64,000 nt of DNA from assembly GCA_022410635.1 (NCBI GenBank), contig JAJVDF010000232.1, positions 186,515-250,514 on the forward strand, given 5' to 3'. Position 1 is the first letter of the stretch; each line of letters starts with the position of its first letter. The stretch comes from Tretioscincus oriximinensis (taxonomy: Eukaryota > Chordata > Lepidosauria > Squamata > Gymnophthalmidae). Under the pieces are notes generated by a model. The model saw only the letters and a list, made by a program, of their open reading frames with translations. It was not told where the DNA came from and made no database searches. The position numbers and the translations under genes are program-made. Below are positions 35,501 to 46,600 of the stretch, piece after piece.

Positions 35501-38500
35501 CCCTATTCCTCAACTGTCCCCCAAAATTTGGCCAAGCTGATGTTGCTTGCTTCCATGACCTAAACTATACTGTCTCATCGTTGGTCCTCCCTATCACCTT
35601 CTACCTTCAATATCTCCTGGAATCAGGGTCTTCCCCAAAAGGACCAAGTTTCTAATGTGTCCAAAGCGTAGAAGAAGAAGAACTGGATTTTTATACCCTG
35701 CTTTTCTCTCCCGAAGGGACTCAAAGTGGCTTACAAGGGTGTTTTTCACCTGCAGGCTTACATTCTATTTTCCTCACCAGGCAGTGGTAGTTCCCAATTA
35801 TCTAGTTGCAGTCAGTTGCAATTTCTTGCAATACTTGCTTTCGAATAGAAGAAGAAGAACTTGGTTCTTATACCCTGCTTTTCTCACCTTTTTAAAGGGA
35901 CTCAAAGTGGCTTACAAGGATATATTTTGCCCGAAGGCTCACATTCTATCTTCCCCTCCAGGCAGTGATGGTTCCCATGTATCTACTTGCAGTCGTTGCA
36001 ATTTCTTGCAATTCTTGCTTTCAAATAGCTGGGTTGGCTGGAGCTACAGGCTAGTGGAAGGGGCTCAGCCCTCCCCACATCCCACACAGGGCTTCGAAAC
36101 CCCATCTCCCTGGCGGGAGACGAATTCCTAAGCGACTGAGCCATTCCTGCCTGCATTCATGCCTGAGTATCCATTTTGTAGGGGGGGAATCTAAGAGGCT
36201 CCAACCTCTGAGGTGGCGTAACCCAAAGCTGCTCTAAGACGCTGGTCAGCTCTTTACTTTAAACCTTCTCCAGTTTACCTTCAGTTCCTCAGAATGGCAT
36301 TTAGTCCAGAAAAGTTGGGATTCAGGACAGAAGACAACCTAAGAGCCTGTCTAAGGCCCAGTTCCTCTCTACTCTGGATGTGATCTAGTGCTATTGGTAT
36401 CAAAAACATCTACGGTTCATAAAGTTGAAACTTGTATCGCTGTTCCAGTCCTATTTTATTCATATATTTATTTACATTTATATTCCATTTATATTTATAC
36501 CCAAAGGTCTCAGGCGGAGCACAGTACAAAGTGATAAACACAGATTTAAAATAAGCCAATTTAAAAATACAAAAATTACAAAATCGACACATTAAAACAG
36601 CATCAAAACAGCATCTGAAGGTGGTTAGGAAACCGGCATTTCTTTAGCCACAGGCCAGGAGAAAGAGGCCTTCAAAGACCTTCCGAAAGATTACAGGGAT
36701 GGTGACTGATGCACCTTGAGGGGGAGACTATTCCATAGACTGGGGGCCAAAACCTGCCCTGGTTCGGCACGGGGAGGAGGTTATGGGAGGAGGCCTTCCT
36801 CTAGGTATTTGGGGAGCAAGTTATTTAGGCCCTTACAGGTTAGAGTTAAAGTAGGCTGACCAGATGACCCCTTTTGACGGGGGATGAAAACTCAGCTTTG
36901 GGGTGCCGCCCGGTTTTTGCTGAGGAAAATTTTTTTTAAAAAAAATTGGGAAAAAAACTTATTTTGAAAAAATATTTCCTCAGCAAAAACTGGGAGACAC
37001 CCCAAAACCGGGTCCCCCCCCCAAAAAAAGGGGTCATGTGGTCAGCCTAGTTAATGCATTTATTTGGATCCCTAGAGCGGAGGTCCNGTCCCATTGCAAC
37101 TGGAACGCCAATGGTGTGCATTATCCCGTCCGGCCCGCTGCCTTCCCAGACACCAATCCCAGGGTGGAAGAGCAGGGGCGCGAACCTGGCTGGGACGGAG
37201 CATAACATGCGGAGCAGGGCAGCATAAGCAGCTGGGTGGGTGAAGGGAGGGGAAGAGAGGGAGAGGGGTAGAAGCACCAGGGGCAAGGCAGGACGACGGG
37301 GGAGAGCAGGTGGGAGGGCAGAGGAGGGAAGGGAGAGGGGGGCACTGCAGATCCTTTTCTCTTGCCTCACAAAAGCCTTTGCCAACAGCCATTGGTATTT
37401 TTTAACTTACATTTATATACCGCCCTATATGTGTAAGGGGTAGCCGCACTTTCATAAGAAGAGCCATAGTGGATCNGACTACTATGGGCAGCCTGAACAG
37501 AGGAAAGCAAAATATGCTGCTCCTGTTCATGACTCCCTACAAATGGTATCTGAGGAGTCCTGCCTGTTGCTGCATCCTGGAGGAAACATCCAGACATCCA
37601 TTTATACCCTTGGTGTCCATAAACCTGCCTGGTCCTGTCTTGAAGCTATCCAAGCTGTGAGCTCCCACTGCCTCTTCAGGAAGTCAATTCCACAGTTCGA
37701 TGACCCTCTGGGTGAAAAAAATACTTCTCTTTGTTTGTTCTCACTTTCTGCCCATCAGTTTTAAGGGGGGCCCTCTGGTCCTTTTTCCACCTTTTCTTGA
37801 CCTTCAGATCGTAGCTTCGAATCTTGTAGGAGCCATTTGGAAGTTGAGTGTGCAAATACGTTTCTCTGTCCCTTTCTGCCTATGATGTGCCTGGTCTCCG
37901 CGTTTGCACAAGAGTGCCAGCATCCACATCATGGGTGGCCCAGAACGTTGGCAAAGCCAATAGGAAAGTCAGGCGAAAGGATTTGTTCTGAGAATCTCCT
38001 TCTGTGGCCAGAATCAATGCAAATTAGCTTCATCATAATGCTGGTAGCAAGTCCACTCATTATAACTCAAATCTCCATGTTGAAGGAGAAACGGCAGTTC
38101 AATTGTGAGATGTTTCTGCATGAATCGAGCACCCCTGTTCCTCCTAATGGGCCCCATGAGAATGCCTGGGAGGCAGAAGGTGACATCTGAGGGGCTTTGA
38201 TAACTGTGGAATCTGTGCTCCTTTTCAACTTGTCCTTCTTCAGAGTTCGACTACTGGGACAGGGATTTTTTTTCTGAATGATCTGCTGTGTCAGGATTCT
38301 GCCAGGGACCTCAGTGCCAATGGTGTACCGTGGTTGTGTTCTCATGGAGGTGAAAGAAGCGGCAAAATGAATGTCCAGCAAAGGGGCCAGTAGCACAGGC
38401 GAGACGTGGGTGGCCTCAGCTTTCGTAGACACGTCTACTTCTTCCGATGCCTTCCGATGTCATAAGAACATAAGAACATCAGAATATCAGAAGAGCCATC

Positions 38501-41500
38501 CTGGATCAGGCCACAGCCCATCGAGTCCAGCCTTCTGTGTCACACAGAGGCCCACCAGATGCACCTGGGCAGCCTGAACAGAGGAAAGCAAAATATGCTG
38601 CTCCTGTTCATGACTCCCTGCAAATGGTATTTCAGGAGTCCTGCCTGTTGCTCCATCCCGGAGGCTAATCCAGACAACTATCTTAATATCCATTTATACC
38701 CTTAGTGTCCATAAACCTGTCTAGTCCTGTCTTGAAAATATCCAAGCAGTTGACTTCCATCACCTCTTCAGGAAGTAAATTCCACAGGCTGATGACCCTC
38801 TGGGTGAAAAAATACTTTCCTTTGTCTGTTCTCACTTTTCTACCCAAGAGTTTCAAGGAGGGCCCTCTGGTCCGAGTGTGGTGTGATAGAGAAAACATTT
38901 TTTCTCTATTCACTCTGTCGATCCCATGCATGATTTTGTACACTTCAATCAGATCACCCCTCAAACGTCTCCTTTCAAGGCTGAAGAGGCCCAGACGTTG
39001 CAGCCTTGCTTCGTAAGGGAGGTGCTCCAGACCCTTGATCATTTTTGTTCAGCAGACGTGTCTACAAAAGCTGAGGCCACCCGCTGTTAGTCTCAAAGTG
39101 CTACTGGCCCCTTTGCTGGACTTTCTACTGCACTAACACGGCTATTTCTGTGGTACTGCGAAATGAATGCAATTCCCGCCACCATTCTCACCTGAAGAGC
39201 AGCTTGCGAGGTTATTACTTGCCTGAAGGCTCCCATCTATCCTATCTCCCCCACCACACTGTGGAGGCACCCACTTATCTACTCGCAAATTTCTTAGCTT
39301 TCAAACAGCTGGGTTGGCTGAAGGGTGCTCTCCCCTCCCCCACGGTCGGCACATGAGGCCGTAAATTCTGGTATGGCTGTTGGAACACTGAGCTCTAAAC
39401 CTCTTGCACCACCGTGCCTCAAACAGGCCACTCGTTCTCTGGAATGGCAGCTCCGTTCCCCTGGATGTCCTTGAGGGAATCCATTTGCATGTTCCAGGGC
39501 TGATGCATTTACCCCACAAGTGATTTAGCTTGCAGGACGCTCCCTTCCCTTACAGGCAGTGATGGAGGAGGGAGGGGCATTCATATCCCGCCCTTCCCCA
39601 TAGGTCCCCAGGGCAGGTAACAGCACAAAGACTCAGCAGAAGAACGAAGATCCTTTCCTTCCCTTCCTGGAAGGACAAGTGCGCAGGGGAGCTAAGAGTC
39701 AAAAGCCAGGAGGACGAGGTTCATTTCCACCAGGCAACGAAAGCAATACTTGGGGAGTCTCTAGGGGGAGTCACCACAGAGAAGGCCAACCTATGTGCCC
39801 CTAGCCCTTGCATCTCTGCAAGGGGAGGAACGCCCAGAATGCACTGGCACAGGACAGAATTGGCAGCTGCAAGAGAATCTCTTGAACCTCTGCACTGGTA
39901 CCTTTGTAGATCCCAGATCTCGTGCAGGGGTACACGAGAAAGCAAATGGCTGTCCCCTTACCCTTGGGGGGGCAGCCACTTTACCAGAAGTGACATAATT
40001 TTGATGTCACTTCTAGTACTTATTTCCAGGCAATGGTGCCCAGAGTGACATCACTTCCTGTTCCGCCCAGAAAGGGATGACATAAAAATTCTGTGCACGC
40101 AAAACAGCCCAGATCTCTAGCAGATTTTCGGGTCCCTCCCCGCTATCTAGCTTTTGGGAGCTCCCATCGCTGTGCCCAGGGCCCCAGCCGTTTAGGGCTT
40201 TGTGTGCTAATGGAAATCCTGCTCCATTTCTGGTCTGCCTCAAAAGCAGCCCCCTGAGAAGCCCGTGGGGCTTGGAGGGGTGAGGCGTGTGGTATTTGCG
40301 GTTGTGCTTCTCATTGCAGGGGCAGCTTGGAGGTGCTTTGCACGAGTGACCCCAACGCCTCCTGCCTGGGTCTCAGTGCCATTCACACAGGCGTCTCANG
40401 CGTCGATCGAGCTCCCAAATGGTTCTTCCTTGTTACGTCCTGGAAACGTTGGATGTCTAACGATTTTTCTCTTCTTGTTCCCTCTCAGGGTCGCCCATGA
40501 GAAAACCGATACCGTCCGCTGCATAAAATCCTGCCGGCCAAACGATGTCAATTGTGTGTTAGATCCCGTCCACACCATTTCCCACACGGTCATTTCACTG
40601 CCTACGTTCAGGGAGTTTACAAGGCCTGAAGGTATGTTTTACCTGCCCTGGACGAATAACCCAGGGCAGCAGAAGCACAAGGAATGTAGAATCATAGCAT
40701 TGGAAGGGACCTTCAGGTCCCTAATCCTTTGCTCAAGGCAGGATTCATTCAACCATCCCAGAGGTGGCTGCCCAGGCTTTTGCTTCAAGAGCTCCAGCAA
40801 GGGAGAGCTCACCGTCTCCCATAGCAGGGATGGGCAAAGCACGNCCCACCTTGCCCTTTGATNGGCCCATGGATCTTCCTGGCTCNCCCCACTCTGCCTT
40901 TTCAAANAGCTGGAGATCGGAGAGNAGCCAGGGGAGAGAAGGAGGCTACGGCGGGACACGCAATGGCCAAATCTATAGAGGCCAAATCCTGTCTTCACCC
41001 CCATCGGCATGTCTCTGCTGGCCCTGCCCAACAAAAATCCCATTTCCGGAATCAGGAATGGGAAATGACATCAAGTGATGAGCGGGGGAGGGGAGGTAAG
41101 GCTCGAACCCCCCCAGAAATCCCTTTGCAACCCCGTTTGGGGGTCACAACCCATGGGCCGGAAACCGCTGCTCTAAAGAATGAGGGGCAAAAATCTGCAC
41201 AAATGGATTCTCAGTACTCCTGTTTTGACATTAAACCTCTTTGGAAAAGAGACATTCCGGTCCTGTCGGTTCTGATCCTTTATTTGCTTTGTGCTTCAAA
41301 TTTTGCAAAATGTATTCTTTGCTACAGGGCGAGTCCACCAACAATAACAANCAAATAACGGTCCAATTTTTTTACAATATTTCTCTTCTCAGAAATTATT
41401 TTCCTCCGTGCCATAACGCCTGTCTATCCAGCCAACCAGGCAGANATCATATTTGACATCACCGAAGGGAATTTGCGGGATTCCTTTGATATCATCAAGC

Positions 41501-43588
41501 GCTACATGGAAGGCATGACTGTGGGTAAGGAGTCTTTTTCTAGGTACAGTAATTANATAGCATCAGATAAATCTATGGAAATAGGAACTCAATGGCAGAA
41601 CAAATTGCCTGGGAAGCAGAGAGTCACTGGTTCNATCCTAGCCTGGTTATGGGAATGGTAAATCACTTTTGAGTTGGCTACACGTCAGTGGTATCNATAA
41701 ACAACAACAAATCATATTTGCAAAGGAAAATTCCCAATAAATTTCCTCTAGAATTCTACTCAATGAAGGAAAAATTAAATTTGAGAGCCAGTTTGGTGCA
41801 GTGCTTAGAGTAGTCTCCCGGTTCGATTCCCCACTCCTCCATGAAAGCCAACTGGGTGACCTTTGGGTATATGACGGGATGTAAGTACAAATTAAATAAA
41901 TAAATAAACAAACTGCAAATGATCCACAGCTCACGGCCAATGCATGTACTACTGAGTCAGACCACATCAAGTTGGGATCTCAGGTCGGCTTGTGCTCTGA
42001 TAACTGAAGTGGTTGTCCAGTATATTCATCAGAACACCAGAACATAAGAGACTGTAAGAAATCATCTAGTCCANCATTGTGTCTCAGACAGTGGCCCACA
42101 ATTGCACCTGGGCAGCCTGCAGAAGAAGAAGGTGAAATGTTTACATGATCTCAAATCCTTGAACAGGTATATGCCATCCACACGCTAGTGTACACTAGGG
42201 CAGGGCTTGCCATAGTCTACACTGGCATGTGGCTGAGCCAAGCCTACGCTGCCATAGTCACTGATTATTTGTTTTTCAAGCATTTTAGTTCTGCTCTATA
42301 TGGGCTTAAAAAGAGAAAAGATGGATGAATTGAGAGCCAGTCTGGTGTAGTGGTTAAATTGACAGGCACGTGAAGTCTCCTGGTTCGATTCTCCCCTCCT
42401 TCACAAAAAAACAACTGGTTGACCTTGGGCTGGTCACAGTTTTTCAGAGCTCTCACAGTCACACTTACTTCACAAGTTGCCTCTTGTAAGTAGAAGAACA
42501 GAAGGTTATGGAAGCTACTTTGATTCTCTTCGGGTTGAGAAAAAAGAGATATAAAAGTAGACGATTCCTCTTTGTCCTCTTTTTCCTCTTCCTTCTCTTC
42601 ATCTATTATCTTCCTCCTCCTCTTCTCCTCCTCCTCCTCCTTNTTCTTCTTGTTCTTCTTCCTCTTCTCCTTCTAAGAACATAANCCCTGCTGAACGCAG
42701 CCGGAGCCCACCCAGTCCAGCCTTCTGTCTCACACAGAGGCCCACCAGATGCACCTGGGCAGTCAGGAACAGAAGAAGGCAAAATCTTCACCTGTTCTCC
42801 ACACCCTGCGAAAGGCACTTCAGGAATCCTGCCTGTTGCTCCACCTTGGAAGCAGCATCAAGAGATCCGTCCTAGGAGCTGCTTATACCCTTGGGGTCCA
42901 TGAACCTGTCTAATCCTGTCTTAAATCTATCCAGGCTGCTAGCTGCCACCACCTCTTCTGGAAGTAAATTATCCTTCTCTTCCTCCTCCTTCTTCACAGA
43001 ATTCGCTGTCACTGAGATCATTAGAAACCAGCTGAGTTTGACTTGGCCTACAGGTGGAGCTGGTGGCTTCCTCTCTGGTTGGGGTCTGGGAGAAGCAGTG
43101 GGAAAAGGTTTCCTTCTCCGCCAGGGTGGCTATTTTGCAGGGGAGAAATGACATTAAGATGTCATTTCTGGGGCACCATTCCTGGAAGCAGGGACCGGAA
43201 GCAACATCATTGTGATGTCACTTTTTGCCCCGGGGCACCTTTTCCAGAAGCAGGGGATGGGAAGTGACATCACCATGATGTCACTCTTGCCACTGGTGGA
43301 ATTCCCTTGCAGTGTATGAGATTCTTGGACAACTTCCAATACTGCCTCCCAGTTCAATTTCACACTCCTCCATGAAGGCAGCTGGTTGACCTTGGGCCAG
43401 TTGCAGTTCTTTAGAACTTTTTCAGCCCCGCCTGCTTCACAGGGTGTCTGTTGTGAAGAAAGCCATAAATGTGCGCTTGCTATTTAGTGAAAGAGATGTT
43501 ATATATAAACATGATGATGATGATGATGATGATGATGATATGATGATGATATGATGATGATGATGATGATTATGATTATAATTATAAT

Positions 43589-43666
<78 letters not shown>

Positions 43667-46600
43667 AAAATAAGATTAAGCAGGTACACTTGAATTTTCA
43701 CCCCTATTAGTCAAAATCACCCCAGTTTGGCCAACAGGCAGAGACGCATGACAGAGCTCTGAACTTTGGCAGCCTCCAGAGACCAAAGTCCTGGGTTAGA
43801 AATTGGCTAAAAGACAGAAAACATTGTGAAGCAATAAATGTACATGTCTCTGTGTGAGACGTGAAATACCCCATTACTGGGAGGGAAAGGAAGGAAAGGA
43901 AGAGCAAACGAAGGAATGGGTGAAAAATGGAAAGAAAGAAAGGAAGATATAGAAGAAAAAATAAAGAATGAAAAAAAGGAGGAAGCATAGGAAAATGGAA
44001 AAAAGAAAGAACGAAACAAAAAAACGAGCAAATGGAAGGGGGCGGGGAGGAAGCGGGCAGGGGCATGGATGGGAGCAAAGGGGAGGAGGGGCTAGAGCCT
44101 GTTGCATTACCGTAACACAATGGGCTGATGCCACTAATTATTTTTTTAAAAACCCTCAGCAACAGCTGCGTGACAAGTCACCCGGCCTTTGCCTTCCGCA
44201 CCCTGTGGCTTGGCCTCATCAAATAAAAGTGACACTTTCGTCCCCTATTCTTGGAACTGGGTCAGGGATGAGACTGCAGGAGGCTTCAGTCTTTCTGCTT
44301 AAAATAGCAACCAAGCTCTCAGCGCCAGGGTGATGACGGACTGGTGGTGAAATGGCTTCCATGCCAAACCCTGTGTGTGCCTCCCCCCGTCCCCCCCCGT
44401 CCCCCCGGCCAATGGAATGACATGGAGACGTCAGACTGACTGCTACTGGGCATTCAACAACCCAGGAACACTTAGGAGGCCCATCGCCCAAGGCTTCCTT
44501 GTTGGGCACCACTGAGTCATAGCTGACTCCACTCCCACTCCAAGATCTTGCCTGTCCATACTGTATCTTTCTTCCCTTATTTCCTGCTATCGGTCTCTTT
44601 GCGCTCTCCCGTTCAGTCTCGGCGCCTGCTTCGACCGGGAGTCTATTCTTCCTGGTCTGGTCTCTGCGCCTTTTCTCTTCTTGCTCCTTATCTATGGATC
44701 ACATTTCCTAGAACATAAGAACATAAGAGGAGCCCTGCTGAATGGGACCACAGCCCACCTAGTCCAGCCTCCTGCCTCCCCCAGTGCGCGTGAATTGCAC
44801 CTGGGCACCCTCAAGCAGAAGAAGGCAAAAACTCCACCTGTTCTCCACTGTTGGAATAGAGACTTACCATCCATATGCCATTCGAATGGGGCCTGCCATA
44901 GCCTACACTGGCATGTGCATGGTCCAAGTGGTACCTGCTATAGCCTACACTGGCCCACCCATTGCCCCTGCGTATCTCAAGCAGAAGGCAAAAGCCTCAC
45001 CTGTTCTCAACTTCCTGCAAATGGCATTTCAGGAATACTTCCGGTTTCCCCATCCTAATAGCCATCGATACGCCTGCCTTCCATGAACATATCTAATCCT
45101 ATCTTGAANCTATCCAGGCTGCTAGCTACTGGAAGTGAATTCCATAGACCTGTGGTCCTCTGCGTAAAAAATCTCCCTTGGCTTTCTGGTTATCACATCT
45201 GAAAAATAGTAATCTTACGCTTGGTAGCAAATTGGCAGCCAGGTCCTTCAGGGCCAATTTAAGAACATAAGAACATAAGAACATAAGAAGAGCCATACTG
45301 GATCAGGCCACAGCCCATCAAGCCCAGCATTCTGTGTCACACAGAGGCCCACCAGATGCACCTGGGCAGCCTGAACACAGGAAAGCAAAATATGCTCCTG
45401 TTCATGACTCCCTGCAAATGGTATTTCAAGAGTCCTGCCTGTTGCTCCATCTGGGAGCCGACATCCAGACAACTATCCTAGTATCCATTTATACCCTTAG
45501 TGTCCATAAACCTGTCTAGTCCTGTCTTGAAACTATCCAAGCTGTTGGCTACTACTACCTCTTCAGGAAGTAAATTCCACAGGCCGATGACCCTCTGGGT
45601 GAAAAAATACTTTCCTTTGTCTGTTCTCACTTTTCTACCCAACAGTTTCAAGGAGTGCCCTCTGGTCCTTGTGTTGTGTGATAGAGAAAACATTTTTTCT
45701 CTATTCACCCTGTCGATCCCATGCATGATGTACATCATATAATCACAGAGTTGGGATCCAAGCCCATTCCTCAACCATCCCAGGCTACAGATGGCTGCCC
45801 AGCTCCTGTCTGAAGATTCATAAGAACTTAAGAGGAGCCGTGCTGAATTGGGCCTGAGGCCATCAGCCCTTTGCGTCACACTGTGGCCCCCCAATTGCTC
45901 CTGGAAATGCCTTGCAAATGGCATTTCAGGAATCCTAAGAACCTAAGAACCTCTTCATTTGTAATCATGGATTCTTCAACACACATAAGAACACAAGAGA
46001 GCCCTGCTGAATGGGGCCAGAACCCACCTAGTCCAGCCTTCGGTCTCACCCAGTGGCCCCCCAGTTGCACCTGGGCAGTCTGAATCAGAATGCAAAACCC
46101 TTACCTATTCTCAAGTACCTGCAAATGGTATTTCAGGAGTCCTGCCTGTTGCTGCATCCCATCGTCGTTCTTCTCCCACTATGGTATCCTTCAAATCTCA
46201 GTTAAAAACATCTTATGAAATCCAATTACAACGTCTGGGCCTCTTCAGCCTCGGAGGATGGCGTTTGAGAGGTGATCCGATTGAAGCGGATACAATTATG
46301 CATGGAGTGGATGAGGTGAAGAGAGAAAAAATGTTTCCTCTCTCACACAACACTAGGACTAGGGGCCCTCCATGAAGCTGATGGGCAGAAGAGTGAGGAC
46401 AGACAAGGGAAAGTATTTTTTCATCCAGAGGGTCATTGGCCTGTGGAATTTACTTCCTGAAGAGGTGGCGGTAGCTAGCAGCCTGGATGGCTTTAAGACA
46501 GGATTAGACAAGTTCATGGAAGCCAAGGGTATAAACAGCTACTAGGATGGATCTCTTGACCTGCCTCCGGGATGGAACAAGGATTCCTGAAATGCCATTT

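Noticed and set aside
37047..37392. Pro/Leu-rich minus-strand open frames in a GC-rich patch
   Set aside because: Compositional; three overlapping frames are open at once and no family is recognisable.
38410..38460. Active hammerhead at the 38 kb dimer
   Set aside because: The core reads CGGAAGA instead of CUGANGA, and the second arm has CAAAA in place of CGAAA, so activity is unlikely.
40265..40861. Open frame overlapping exon 15D with an ATG upstream
   Set aside because: It runs through the intron into the exon in frame by chance. The exon borders are set by splice sites and by the match to fibulin-1D.
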